Shown here in pieces: positions 43,233-52,143 of a stretch of DNA of 64,000 bases. The notes under the pieces were generated by a model. That model ran no database searches and was not told the DNA's origin. It saw only the letters and a list, made by a program, of their open reading frames with translations. Position 1 is the first letter of the stretch, and each line of letters opens with the position of its first letter. A program made the translations under genes and the position numbers. This stretch comes from Pseudomonas protegens (GTDB lineage: Bacteria > Pseudomonadota > Gammaproteobacteria > Pseudomonadales > Pseudomonadaceae). The DNA lies in contig NZ_CP060201.1 in assembly GCF_013407925.2 (NCBI RefSeq), forward strand, positions 1,674,001-1,738,000, given 5' to 3'.

Positions 43233-43433
43233 GTGACGAAAGACGAACTGCGCGCGGAACTTGAGCGCCAGGAACAACGTTACAAGGAAGTTTACGGCGG
43301 CGAGATCACCCGCTATGCCGCCCAGCCAGAACCGGAACGCAAACCTTGGCGCAAACGCGCAACTATTCGCGATCAGGCGTTCACTCAAGAACTGCAAAAG
43401 ATGGAAAAAGAGCTCAAGGCCGAACAGCCATGA
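43233..43433 (+). CDS. Small charged conserved-type protein, unknown function
   Basis: 66 aa from GTG 43233; the upstream GGTAA is a weak ribosome binding site. About half the residues are charged ([20 protein letters not shown], then a Pro-rich middle, then [15 protein letters not shown]), so it is probably two helices with coiled-coil tendency. No domain recognised. The coding pattern (third-position G/C, no rare codons) supports a real gene. Confidence 0.6.
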   Translation: MTKDELRAELERQEQRYKEVYGGEITRYAAQPEPERKPWRKRATIRDQAFTQELQKMEKELKAEQP

Positions 43434-43808
43434 TGCTGACGGCCTGACTCTCATAGGGCTTGCTCGCTGGTCCGCACGATGATCTCGGCGGCCTGGCAGA
43501 CCCTTGATGCTCGCCACCCCGGGCCCTGCGCCACCTTGTCCCATCAGGACCAGAATTGGCCCCGGCAGGCCCTTTCGCTGAAATTTCTTACGACCGTTTG
43601 AACCTTTGTGTCACGCCGGTCGAGCCCGCGCTCATCGTGCTCAAGCCCAATAAATTCAATGGTTTGCCAGACCCGACGAGAATCGACAAAAACTCTGCTC
43701 TGGGTCAGTTTTTTCGTTGAAGAATGTTACCGGTGAGCACCTTGTGCATTGATTACCAGGGTTTTCTGGCATAATCGCGCCCCCTTATGACCGGGTCAGA
43801 AAACCTTC
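43434..43808 (+). other. Intergenic region before pitA
   Basis: 375 bp without a gene. An extended -10 motif TGGCATAAT lies at 43767-43775, about 34 bp before the pitA start, with a poor -35. It is the likely pitA promoter. Nothing else is recognised. Confidence 0.45.
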
Positions 43809-45284
43809 ATGATCGATTTATTCAGCGGACTGGATGCTTGGGTGCTTGTGAGCCTCTTGCTCGCCCTGGCTTTTGTCCTCGCCTACGAGTTCATCAACGG
43901 CTTTCATGACACCGCTAATGCGGTTGCCACTGTTATCTACACCAAAGCCATGCCGCCGCATCTGGCCGTATTCTTTTCCGGTGTATTCAATTTTCTCGGT
44001 GTACTGCTGGGCGGCGTCGGCGTGGCCTATGCCATCGTCCACCTGCTGCCGGTGGAACTGCTGATCAATGTCAACACCGGCCACGGTCTGGCCATGGTCT
44101 TCTCGCTGCTGGCGGCGGCCATCGCCTGGAACCTGGGCACCTGGTATTTCGGCATCCCGGCCTCCAGTTCCCACACCCTGATCGGCTCGATCCTCGGTGT
44201 CGGCCTGGCCAACGCCCTGCTCAACGACATTCCCCTGGGCGACGGCGTGAACTGGCAGAAAGCGATCGATATCGGCGCTTCCCTGGTGTTCTCGCCAATG
44301 GCCGGCTTCCTGATTGCCGCCCTGGTGCTGATCGGCCTGAAATGGTGGCGGCCGATCTCCAAGATGCACAAGACCCCGGAACAGCGGCGCAAGGTCGATG
44401 ACAAGAAGCACCCACCATTCTGGAACCGCCTGGTACTGGTGATCTCGGCCATGGCCGTGAGCTTCGTCCACGGTTCCAACGACGGTCAGAAAGGTATTGG
44501 CCTGATCATGCTGGTGCTGATCGGTATCGTCCCCGCGCAGTTCGTGCTGGACCTCAACAGCACCACCTACCAGATCGAGCGGACCCGTGACGCGACCCTG
44601 CACCTGAGCCAGTTCTACGAGCGCAACCACGACTCCCTGGGCGAATTCCTGGCCCTGGGCAAGAGCGTGAAAGACGACCTGCCGGGCAAGTTCCGCTGCA
44701 ATCCGCAACAAACCGAGCCGACCATTGCCGCCCTGCTGAGCAGCCTCAAGGGTGTCGCCGATTACCACTCGCTGTCGCCGGAAAGCCGCATCGAAGTGCG
44801 TCGCTACCTGCTGTGCCTGGATGACACGGCGAAGAAGGTGGGCAAACTGCCGGACCTGGCTGCCCGTGAAAAGGCTGACCTGGACAAGCTGCGCAAGGAC
44901 CTGACCGCCACCACCGAGTACGCACCGTTCTGGGTGATCCTGGCGGTGGCCCTGGCACTGGGCCTGGGCACCATGATCGGCTGGAAGCGCGTGGTACTGA
45001 CCATTGGCGAGAAGATCGGCAAGCAGGGCATGACCTACGCCCAGGGCATGTCGGCGCAGATCACCGCCGCGGGCCTGATCGGCCTGGCGAACATCTTCAG
45101 CCTGCCGGTGTCCACCACCCACGTGCTCTCCTCCGGCGTGGCCGGGACCATGGTCGCCAACAAGAGCGGCCTGCAAGGCGGTACGGTGAAGACCATCCTC
45201 CTGGCCTGGGTGCTCACCCTGCCGGCCACGGTGGCCTTGTCGGCCGGCCTGTTCTGGGCGGCCTCGAAGGTCCTCGGCAGCTGA
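43809..45284 (+). CDS. pitA: Low-affinity inorganic phosphate transporter
   Basis: 491 aa with PiT-family duplicated domains: FVLAYEFINGFHDTANAVATVIYTKAMPP (in parts) near the start and VSFVHGSNDGQKGIGLI in the middle, with SSHTLIGSILGVGLANALL and FSLPVSTTHVLSSGVAGTMVA as repeat ends. About ten membrane segments surround a large cytoplasmic insert (residues about 195-380). It imports phosphate as a metal-phosphate complex with protons. Single gene with its own terminator. Confidence 0.95.
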   Translation: MIDLFSGLDAWVLVSLLLALAFVLAYEFINGFHDTANAVATVIYTKAMPPHLAVFFSGVFNFLGVLLGGVGVAYAIVHLLPVELLINVNTGHGLAMVFSLLAAAIAWNLGTWYFGIPASSSHTLIGSILGVGLANALLNDIPLGDGVNWQKAIDIGASLVFSPMAGFLIAALVLIGLKWWRPISKMHKTPEQRRKVDDKKHPPFWNRLVLVISAMAVSFVHGSNDGQKGIGLIMLVLIGIVPAQFVLDLNSTTYQIERTRDATLHLSQFYERNHDSLGEFLALGKSVKDDLPGKFRCNPQQTEPTIAALLSSLKGVADYHSLSPESRIEVRRYLLCLDDTAKKVGKLPDLAAREKADLDKLRKDLTATTEYAPFWVILAVALALGLGTMIGWKRVVLTIGEKIGKQGMTYAQGMSAQITAAGLIGLANIFSLPVSTTHVLSSGVAGTMVANKSGLQGGTVKTILLAWVLTLPATVALSAGLFWAASKVLGS

Positions 45285-45301
45285 TCCAGCCGCTCGACAA
45301 C

Positions 45302-45336
45302 AAAAAAGGTGCGCCCCCCGGGACGCACCTTTTTTT
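45302..45336. terminator. Rho-independent terminator after pitA
   Basis: AAAAAAGGTGCG (45302-45313) pairs with CGCACCTTTTTTT (45324-45336) around a C/G-rich loop. The A run on the left could also serve the minus-strand small gene. Confidence 0.9.
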
Positions 45337-45419
45337 ATGCCGCAAACTTTTCGACAGGCAAAAAAAAGGGCAACCGAAGTTGCCCAAAATGCCTTGCGTG
45401 CTCGTTGCTCTGGAGAGAC

Positions 45420-45536
45420 TTAAGGTTTTTTACGCTTATTCGCGTCTTTCCAGATAAAGAATCCAAACCCTGCGAAAAACAGAACCATGAGGCCGACAGT
45501 CAGCACTCCGGCGATCACCACATTGTCGAAAAACAT
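45420..45536 (-). CDS. ccoM: Small single-span membrane protein, probable cbb3 oxidase subunit CcoM
   Basis: 38 aa from the ATG at 45536, preceded by AGGAGG with good spacing. The protein begins MFFDNVVIAGVLTVGLMVLF and continues with FAGFGFFIWKDANKRKKP: one hydrophobic helix then a short Lys-rich tail. Size and pattern match CcoM, the extra single-helix subunit of Pseudomonas cbb3 cytochrome oxidases, as I recall it. An Anr/FNR-type palindrome 66 bp upstream fits low-oxygen control of cbb3 genes. The symbol should be confirmed by alignment. Confidence 0.62.
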   Translation of the reverse strand: MFFDNVVIAGVLTVGLMVLFFAGFGFFIWKDANKRKKP

Positions 45537-45601
45537 GACTGGCCTCCTGCTCTTGCCCTGTTGCGATGGGGCTAAGTTAACCAAACAGGCGGCGGGGAAA
45601 A

Positions 45602-45615
45602 TTGACCGGGGTCAA
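45602..45615 (-). promoter_or_regulatory. Anr/FNR-type box
   Basis: TTGACCGGGGTCAA, a perfect 5-4-5 palindrome close to the Anr/FNR consensus TTGAT-N4-ATCAA. Its centre is 72-73 bp upstream of the 38-aa gene's start codon, suitable for activation at -41.5. A weaker half-matching site (CTGACCTGTATCAA) lies at 45653-45666. Confidence 0.65.
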
Positions 45616-45666
45616 TGTCGCCCATGGGTAGGCGCAAGGAAGGGGGAATAACTGACCTGTATCAAC

Positions 45667-45693
45667 AAAAAAGCGCCCTGTTCAGCGCTTTTT
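45667..45693 (-). terminator. Hairpin overlapping the stop of the 53-aa gene
   Basis: On the minus strand AAAGCGC and GCGCTTT pair around the stop codon of the gene at 45682-45843 and are followed by T residues. A Rho-independent terminator built into the gene end. Confidence 0.65.
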
Positions 45694-45843
45694 CGGTTTG
45701 TTTTTCGGTTTTTTCTTGGCTTTGCCCAGCGGCATGGCCTGTTCGAATGCCTGGCGCACTTCGTTCAGGCGCTTTTCATTCAGATCATGTACGCGCTTGG
45801 CGCGCTCGGCGTTCAGGTCGATCAGCTTGTCGTCTTGATTCAT
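45682..45843 (-). CDS. Small basic protein, unknown function
   Basis: 53 aa from the ATG at 45843. An acidic/neutral helix (MNQDDKLIDLNAERAKRVHD) is followed by a Lys-rich tail (GKAKKKPKNKPKKR). No strong ribosome binding site is visible; an in-frame longer version to 45972 has no better start. The composition suggests nucleic acid or ribosome contact, which is speculation. The terminator at its end supports a real gene. Confidence 0.55.
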   Translation of the reverse strand: MNQDDKLIDLNAERAKRVHDLNEKRLNEVRQAFEQAMPLGKAKKKPKNKPKKR

Positions 45844-46041
45844 GGTTTGGCTGGCATCACTGGAGGTCAATATCAACCGCACTGCGACAGGATGCAGAGC
45901 GGCCCTGGCGGATGTGCCAATAATGCGGCGTGACGCCGCACCTGACCAGTGATCAGACCGGCACAGAGGCAATAAAGTCGCTGCCGCGAAGAGTTTTTAT
46001 CCGCACAATGGCCCTTTGCGAACCGCCCCACGGAGCCTGAT

Positions 46042-46914
46042 GTGGAAATGCCCAAGCACCTGCCGCCGCTATTGGCCCTGCGCGCATTCGAGGCCGTGGC
46101 CCGCCACCTGAGCTTTATCAAGGCGGCTCGGGAGCTGTGCGTGAGCCAGAGCGCGGTCAGCCATCAAGTGCAGAAACTCGAACAGCACCTGGGGCAACGC
46201 CTGTTCATACGTCGCACTCGTGCCATCGACCTGACTGCCACCGGCGACAGCTACTACCGACAGATTCGCCCAGCCCTGGAGCAGATCGCCCAAGCCACCC
46301 AGGCGCTGCTTGCCCCACCTCGGCAGCCAGTGCTGCGCATTGGTCTGCTGGCGTCCTTCGCCACCTTGTGGCTGGCGCCTCGCCTGGCGGACTTCAGCCG
46401 CCGTCATCCGCAGATCCAGTTGGAATTGCAACCGGCCATCGACCTGGCGGATGTCGCCGGCGCCGAGGTCGACCTGGCCATTCGCTACGGCAAGGGCAAC
46501 TGGCCGAAGGTCCGGGCCAGGCGTTTTCTCGCCGAGCAGTTGTCACCAGTCTGCAGCCCTGGCTTCAAAGCCACTGCCCTGGCCAACGGCCCCTTGCTGA
46601 TGGCTCGCTCCCATCAACCCTTCGAATGGGATGACTGGAGCAGGCAACAGGCTATGGACCTGTCCTCCCACCCCAGCGTGATGCTGCACGACTACAACAT
46701 CGTGGTGGAGGCCGCCGTGGCCGGCCAGGGCATCGCCATGGGGCGCCGCCAGTTGATCCAACGTCACCTGGCCCAGGGCAGCCTGGTGGATGCCTTCGAC
46801 CTGCCGCCCTTGTGCAGCCAGATCGGCTACTGGCTGGTGACCGCTGAAGGACAGTCGAATCCTGCACTTGACTGCTTTGTTCAGTGGCTGCTGGAGCAAG
46901 GGCTCGACCCATGA
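46042..46914 (+). CDS. LysR family transcriptional regulator, GcvA-like
   Basis: 290 aa from GTG 46042 (GGAG 6 nt upstream); an ATG two codons later is equally possible. Helix-turn-helix: ALRAFEAVARHLSFIKAARELCVSQSAVSHQVQKLEQHLG (in parts, residues 11-50), followed by the GcvA-type LFIRRTRAIDLTATG. The effector domain contains IGLLASFATLWLAPRLADFSRRHP and the AAVAGQGIAMGRRQLI loop. The next two genes (RidA family and a class V aminotransferase) lie in the same direction, so it may control them or be cotranscribed. Confidence 0.92.
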   Translation: MEMPKHLPPLLALRAFEAVARHLSFIKAARELCVSQSAVSHQVQKLEQHLGQRLFIRRTRAIDLTATGDSYYRQIRPALEQIAQATQALLAPPRQPVLRIGLLASFATLWLAPRLADFSRRHPQIQLELQPAIDLADVAGAEVDLAIRYGKGNWPKVRARRFLAEQLSPVCSPGFKATALANGPLLMARSHQPFEWDDWSRQQAMDLSSHPSVMLHDYNIVVEAAVAGQGIAMGRRQLIQRHLAQGSLVDAFDLPPLCSQIGYWLVTAEGQSNPALDCFVQWLLEQGLDP

Positions 46915-47002
46915 GAAATTCAGATACGTCGGATTAGATCTATCCGTTTGTCGCTCCTGGACTGAACGCTGATGCTGCAGGCCTTGCATCCGAGGACTTC
47001 CC

Positions 47003-47473
47003 ATGAGCGACTCCCTGAAACACCGCGTACAGCAACTGGGGCTTGAACTGCCCGCCCCCAGCCAGCCGATCGCCAACTACGTCAACCATGTACGCAGCCA
47101 GAACCTGCTGTTCATCTCCGGACAGATTCCCTTGCTACAGGGCCAACCGACCCTGCAGGGCCGTCTCGGCGAGAACCTGACGGTGGAGCAAGGCACCCAG
47201 GCCGCCGAACTCGCGGCCCTGGCCTTGCTGGCCCAGTTGAGCGCGGCCCTGGACGACGACCTGTCGCGGCTGCAGCGCATCAGCCGGCTCGGTGTATTCA
47301 TTGCCGCCAGCGCCGATTTCCAGAGCCATGGCATCGTGGCCAATGGCGCCTCCAACCTGCTGGTCAACGTCCTGGGCGAGAAAGGCCGGCATGCACGCAC
47401 TGCAGTGGGCGTGGCCAGCCTGCCCGCCGGGGTCGCCGTGGAGGTCGACGCGATCTTCGAACTCAAGCCATGA
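47003..47473 (+). CDS. RidA family (enamine/imine deaminase-like) protein
   Basis: 156 aa, longer than canonical RidA (about 130 aa) and of the YjgH/PA5083-like subgroup. Starts after GAGG. QLGLELPAPSQPIANYVNHV, LLFISGQIPLLQGQPTLQGRLGENLTVEQGTQAAELAALALLAQL (in parts) and RHARTAVGVASLPAGVAVEVDAIFEL (in parts) are family segments; the conserved Arg is in HARTAVG. Such proteins hydrolyse reactive 2-aminoacrylate-type enamines. It overlaps the aminotransferase start (ATGA), which suggests a common PLP-enzyme pathway. Confidence 0.9.
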   Translation: MSDSLKHRVQQLGLELPAPSQPIANYVNHVRSQNLLFISGQIPLLQGQPTLQGRLGENLTVEQGTQAAELAALALLAQLSAALDDDLSRLQRISRLGVFIAASADFQSHGIVANGASNLLVNVLGEKGRHARTAVGVASLPAGVAVEVDAIFELKP

Positions 47474-48678
47474 GCCCCCTGGACCCAGCGCACCTCGCCC
47501 GTCTGCGCCTTGCCACACCCGGCTGCGCCCAGGTCTGCCACTTCAACCACGCGGGGGCTTCATTGCCCAGCCAGGGCACCCTGGACGCCATGCTCGGGCA
47601 ACTGCAACGGGAAGCCAATCAAGGGCCGATGGAGGCCGCCATCACTGGCGCACAGCTGCAGGAACAGGCCCGTGAGGCCGCGGCCCGGCTGCTCAATACC
47701 AGTCCCGCCGCAATCGCCTTTGCCAGCAGCGGCTCGGCAGCCTGGGGCATGGCCTTCAGCGCCCTGCCGTCGTGGCAAGCGGGCGACCGGATTCTGCTGG
47801 GACGCCACGAATGGGGTGGCAACCTGGCCTGCCTGGCCCAGGCCGCAAGCGCCGGCGCCCAGCTGGAAGTCATCCCCTGCGACCGCCATGGCGCGGTTTC
47901 GGTGCAGGCCCTGGAATCCATGCTCGACTCCCGCGTGCGCCTGATCGCCCTGACCTGGCTGCCGGCCAACGGCGGCTTGATCAATCCGGCCGCCGCCGTC
48001 GGCCAACTGGCGCGAAATTGGCGCATTCCCTATTTCATCGACGCCGGCCAGGCCCTGGGGCAACTGCCCTGCGATGTACAGGCGCTGGGGTGCGACGTGC
48101 TCAAAGGCGCAGGACGCAAATACCTGCGCGGGCCACGAGGCACGGCCCTGCTCTACGTCAGGCCGGGTTTCCTGGAACAGTTACAGCCATTGCCGCGGGA
48201 TGTCTTGTCAGCCCCCTGGAACGGCCAGGGCTTCAGCTTGCGAGATGATGCGCGGCGCTTTGAAACCAGCGAAGTTTCGCTGGTGCTGTTGGCGGGGCTG
48301 GCCAATGCCCTGGAGGAACTCAACGGCATCGGCATCGAAGCCATTCACCAGCGAATCCAGACCCTGAGCGACAGGCTGCGCCGCGAGCTCGACCGCCTGC
48401 CCGGCCTGCAGCGCCATGACCTGGGCGTCGCCGGGCAGCAGTCAGGCCTGATTGCCTTCACCCTCAAGGGCTGGGACTGTTTTGCGTTAAAGGAAGCGTT
48501 GGCTCGCAGGGGCATCACTATCGGCGCCAACGGTGTGGCCTACACCCCGCTGGACATGCAGGCCCGGGGCCTGACCCAGATTGCCCGGATCGCCTTGAGC
48601 CACTTGAATACAGAAGCGGAAATCCAGCGCCTGCTGGAGGCGCTGACCGAACTGGCCGGACGCGGCCCTACAGGCTAG
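47470..48678 (+). CDS. Class V aminotransferase (PLP-dependent, cysteine-desulfurase-like fold)
   Basis: 402 aa. N-terminal FNHAGASLPSQGTLDAM, FASSGSAAWGMAFSAL, the Asp in YFIDAGQALGQLPCDV, and the PLP Lys in LKGAGRKYLRGPRGTALLYV are class V landmarks; the C-terminus has IAFTLKGWDCFALKEALARRGITIG (in parts). Similar proteins are annotated as isopenicillin-N-epimerase-like or selenocysteine-lyase-like, but the substrate is open. Coupled to the RidA gene. Its stop overlaps the stop of the converging gene within the bases CTAG. Confidence 0.88.
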   Translation: MSPLDPAHLARLRLATPGCAQVCHFNHAGASLPSQGTLDAMLGQLQREANQGPMEAAITGAQLQEQAREAAARLLNTSPAAIAFASSGSAAWGMAFSALPSWQAGDRILLGRHEWGGNLACLAQAASAGAQLEVIPCDRHGAVSVQALESMLDSRVRLIALTWLPANGGLINPAAAVGQLARNWRIPYFIDAGQALGQLPCDVQALGCDVLKGAGRKYLRGPRGTALLYVRPGFLEQLQPLPRDVLSAPWNGQGFSLRDDARRFETSEVSLVLLAGLANALEELNGIGIEAIHQRIQTLSDRLRRELDRLPGLQRHDLGVAGQQSGLIAFTLKGWDCFALKEALARRGITIGANGVAYTPLDMQARGLTQIARIALSHLNTEAEIQRLLEALTELAGRGPTG

Positions 48679-49016
48679 ACCTGCACGTCCACCCACAAGC
48701 CCTGGCGCGGGGCATCTTCGATCAGCGGTGCCACCGGCACGGTGTTGTCGGCGTTCAACTCGTCCCCCGGCACGGCCAGGTGCTGCTCGGGATCATCATC
48801 GGCCTCACGCTTGCGCCGCTGTTTTTCCTGCTGGCGCTGCTGCTCTTCGCGCAAGAGCAGGGCCGACTGCTCGGCGTCGCGCTTTTGCAGGTCGATGGTG
48901 CTTTCATTGGAGCTTTCCTGCACCGGCACCACCGGCGGAATGTCCGGACGCTGCCGGACCGGATCCTGCTGGGAGGTGATGGGCACGGCACTCAAGGGGA
49001 GCATCGGTGGCAGCAT
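48675..49016 (-). CDS. Uncharacterised Pro/Gln/Arg-rich protein
   Basis: 113 aa from the ATG at 49016; the in-frame ATG at 49055 is less likely. The N-terminus is proline-rich (MLPPMLPLSAVPITSQQ, RPDIPPVVPVQESS), the middle is a charged helix (DLQKRDAEQSALLLREEQQR), and the end is acidic and neutral (PRQGLWVDVQV). No signal peptide or domain is recognised. It resembles hypothetical proteins found next to rapA in other Pseudomonas. It lies divergent from rapA. Confidence 0.7.
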   Translation of the reverse strand: MLPPMLPLSAVPITSQQDPVRQRPDIPPVVPVQESSNESTIDLQKRDAEQSALLLREEQQRQQEKQRRKREADDDPEQHLAVPGDELNADNTVPVAPLIEDAPRQGLWVDVQV

Positions 49017-49174
49017 GTTATTGGTCTCCTGTCGGCAGGCTGTCGGCTGCGGCATGGGCGACTTGAGCCATCGGTCGCAAAACTGTGACCCAGTCGTCAG
49101 CCAATAGTGCCCGGCGCCCCGACGAACGCACGCTGTACGCTACCTTTTAATCCAGGGGTTTTTATCAGAGTTCT

Positions 49175-49203
49175 TTGGACTGGAAGCGTCGTTCCGTTAA
49201 GAT
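49175..49203 (+). promoter_or_regulatory. Sigma-70-type promoter of rapA
   Basis: TTGGAC (49175-49180), 17-bp spacer, TAAGAT (49198-49203), 33 bp before the rapA start codon. Each hexamer has two mismatches from consensus and the spacing is ideal. Confidence 0.55.
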
Positions 49204-49235
49204 AGTCGGCTTTTTCAAAGCGGGAGTCAGGCAGC

Positions 49236-52085
49236 ATGGCGCAGCAGTATCAACCGGGGCAACGCTGGATTAGTGACAGCGAAGCCGAGCTGGGTTTAGG
49301 CACCGTTCTGGCACAGGACGGTCGCTTGCTGACCGTGCTCTATCCGGCCACTGGCGACACCCGCCAGTATGCGCTACGGAATGCGCCCCTCACTCGTGTG
49401 AGGTTCTCTCCAGGGGACAGCATCACCCACTTCGAAGGCTGGAAAATGACCGTTCAGGAAGTCGACGACGTCGATGGCCTGCTGGTCTACCACGGCCTCA
49501 ACGGGCAGAACGAAGCCGTCACCCTGCCGGAAACCCAACTGTCGAACTTCATTCAGTTCCGTCTGGCCAGCGACCGTCTGTTCGCCGGGCAGATCGACCC
49601 GCTGGCCTGGTTCTCCCTGCGCTACCACACCCTGGAACACACCAGCCGCCAGCTGCAATCCTCGCTCTGGGGCCTGGGTGGCGTGCGTGCCCAACCCATC
49701 GCCCACCAGTTGCACATTGCCCGTGAAGTCGCCGACCGCATAGCGCCGCGGGTCCTGCTGGCGGACGAAGTGGGCCTGGGCAAGACCATCGAAGCCGGCC
49801 TGGTGATCCATCGCCAACTGCTCTCGGGCCGTGCCAACCGGGTGCTGATCCTGGTTCCGGAAAACCTCCAGCACCAATGGCTGGTAGAAATGCGCCGGCG
49901 CTTCAACCTGCAAGTGGCACTGTTCGACGAAGAGCGCTTTATCGAAAGCGATGCCAGCAACCCGTTCGAAGACACCCAGCTGGCCCTGGTGGCCCTGGAA
50001 TGGCTGGTGGACGACGAAAAGGCCCAGGACGCGCTGTTCGCCGCCGGTTGGGACCTGATGGTCGTCGACGAAGCCCACCACCTGGTGTGGCACGAAGATC
50101 AGGTCAGCCCGGAATACGCCCTGGTGGAACAGCTGGCCGAAACCATCCCTGGCGTGCTGCTGCTGACCGCGACCCCGGAACAACTGGGCCAGGACAGCCA
50201 CTTCGCCCGCTTGCGCCTGCTGGACCCGAACCGTTTCCACGACCTCGCGGCCTTCCGCGCCGAGAGCGAAAACTACCGCCCGGTGGCCGAAGCGGTGCAG
50301 GAGCTGCTGGATAAAGGCCGCCTGTCCGCCGAAGCGCACCAGACCATCCACGGCTTCCTCGGCAATGAAGGCGAAGCCCTGCTGGCCGCGGTCAACGACG
50401 GCGACAGCGAAGCCAGCGCACGCCTGGTGCGCGAGCTGCTGGACCGCCACGGCACCGGCCGCGTGCTGTTCCGCAACACCCGCGCCGCGGTGCAGGGCTT
50501 CCCGGAGCGCAAGCTGCACGCCTACCCGCTGCCGTGCCCGGACGAATACCTGGAACTGCCCCTGGGCGAACACGCCGAGCTGTACCCGGAAGTCAGCTTC
50601 CAGGCCCAGCCTGAAGCCAGCGACGAAGAACAGCGCTGGTGGAAATTCGACCCGCGGGTCGAGTGGCTGATCGACCAGCTGAAGATGCTCAAGCGCACCA
50701 AGGTCCTGGTGATCTGCGCCCACGCGGAAACCGCCATGGACCTGGAAGACGCCCTGCGCGTGCGTTCCGGGATCCCGGCCACGGTGTTCCATGAGGGCAT
50801 GAACATCCTCGAACGCGACCGCGCCGCCGCCTACTTCGCCGACGAAGAGTTCGGCGCCCAGGTGCTGATCTGCTCGGAAATCGGCAGTGAAGGCCGCAAC
50901 TTCCAGTTCGCCCACCACCTGGTGCTGTTCGATCTGCCGTCGCACCCGGACCTGCTGGAGCAGCGGATCGGCCGTCTCGACCGGATCGGCCAGAAACACG
51001 TGATCGAACTGCACGTGCCGTACCTGGAAACCAGCCCGCAAGAGCGCCTGTTCCAGTGGTACCACGAAGCCCTGAACGCCTTCCTCAACACCTGCCCGAC
51101 CGGCAACGCCTTGCAGCACCAGTTTGGCCCGCGCCTGCTGCCGCTGCTGGAAAACGCCGACGACGGCGAATGGCAAGCGCTGATCGACGAAGCCCGTGGC
51201 GAGCGTGAACGCCTGGAAGCCGAGCTGCACACCGGCCGCGACCGCCTGCTGGAGCTCAACTCCGGCGGCGCCGGCGAAGGCGATGTGCTGGTGGAAGCCA
51301 TCCTTGAGCAGGACGACCAGTTCGCCCTGCCGATCTACATGGAAACCCTGTTCGACGCCTTCGGCATCGACAGCGAAGACCACTCGGAAAACGCCCTGAT
51401 CCTCAAGCCCAGCGAGAAGATGCTCGATGCCAGCTTCCCCCTGGGCGACGACGAAGGCGTGACCATCACCTACGACCGCAATCAGGCGCTGTCCCGCGAG
51501 GACATGCAGTTCATCACCTGGGAGCACCCGATGGTCCAGGGCGGCATGGACCTGGTGCTGTCCGGCTCCATGGGCAACACCGCCGTGGCGCTGATCAAGA
51601 ACAAGGCGCTCAAACCCGGCACCGTGCTGCTTGAGCTGCTGTACGTCAGCGAGGTGGTCGCTCCACGCTCGTTGCAACTGGGTCGCTACCTGCCGCCGGC
51701 CGCCCTGCGCTGCCTGCTGGATGCCAACGGCAACGACCTGTCGCCACGGGTGGCCTTCGAAACCCTCAACGACCAGCTCGAAAGCGTGCCCAAGGCCAGC
51801 GCCAACAAGTTCATCCAGGCCCAGCGCGACCAGCTGGCGCCGAAGATCAACGCCGGTGAAGCCAAGGTTGCGCCACGCCACGCCGAGCGTGTGGCTGAAG
51901 CGAAACGTCGCCTGGCCGCCGATACCGATGAAGAGCTGGCGCGCCTGACCGCCTTGCAAGCGGTCAACCCGACCGTGCGTGACAGCGAGCTGGTGGCCTT
52001 GCGCAAGCAACGGGAACAGGGTCTGGCGATGCTGGATAAAGCCGCCCTGCGTCTGGAAGCGATCCGGGTGCTGGTGGCGGGCTGA
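49236..52085 (+). CDS. rapA: RNA polymerase-associated protein RapA (Swi2/Snf2 ATPase)
   Basis: 949 aa, near the 968 aa of E. coli RapA. Two N-terminal Tudor-like domains ([20 protein letters not shown]) are followed by the helicase core: Walker A DEVGLGKT at 177-184, DEAH at 278-281, [22 protein letters not shown], and the C-lobe [45 protein letters not shown] (in parts). The RapA C-terminal domain completes it. It binds RNA polymerase and recycles it after transcription. Single gene with promoter and terminator. Confidence 0.97.
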   Translation: MAQQYQPGQRWISDSEAELGLGTVLAQDGRLLTVLYPATGDTRQYALRNAPLTRVRFSPGDSITHFEGWKMTVQEVDDVDGLLVYHGLNGQNEAVTLPETQLSNFIQFRLASDRLFAGQIDPLAWFSLRYHTLEHTSRQLQSSLWGLGGVRAQPIAHQLHIAREVADRIAPRVLLADEVGLGKTIEAGLVIHRQLLSGRANRVLILVPENLQHQWLVEMRRRFNLQVALFDEERFIESDASNPFEDTQLALVALEWLVDDEKAQDALFAAGWDLMVVDEAHHLVWHEDQVSPEYALVEQLAETIPGVLLLTATPEQLGQDSHFARLRLLDPNRFHDLAAFRAESENYRPVAEAVQELLDKGRLSAEAHQTIHGFLGNEGEALLAAVNDGDSEASARLVRELLDRHGTGRVLFRNTRAAVQGFPERKLHAYPLPCPDEYLELPLGEHAELYPEVSFQAQPEASDEEQRWWKFDPRVEWLIDQLKMLKRTKVLVICAHAETAMDLEDALRVRSGIPATVFHEGMNILERDRAAAYFADEEFGAQVLICSEIGSEGRNFQFAHHLVLFDLPSHPDLLEQRIGRLDRIGQKHVIELHVPYLETSPQERLFQWYHEALNAFLNTCPTGNALQHQFGPRLLPLLENADDGEWQALIDEARGERERLEAELHTGRDRLLELNSGGAGEGDVLVEAILEQDDQFALPIYMETLFDAFGIDSEDHSENALILKPSEKMLDASFPLGDDEGVTITYDRNQALSREDMQFITWEHPMVQGGMDLVLSGSMGNTAVALIKNKALKPGTVLLELLYVSEVVAPRSLQLGRYLPPAALRCLLDANGNDLSPRVAFETLNDQLESVPKASANKFIQAQRDQLAPKINAGEAKVAPRHAERVAEAKRRLAADTDEELARLTALQAVNPTVRDSELVALRKQREQGLAMLDKAALRLEAIRVLVAG

Positions 52086-52108
52086 TTGCCCGGCTCCACT
52101 GGCTCGAC

Positions 52109-52139
52109 AAAAGGCCCGCATCGTGCGGGCCTTTTTTTT
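52109..52139. terminator. Rho-independent terminator after rapA
   Basis: AAAAGGCCCGCA (52109-52120), TCG loop, TGCGGGCC and a run of eight T (52124-52139). Also placed to stop the converging MFS gene. Confidence 0.93.
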
Positions 52140-52143
52140 AAGC

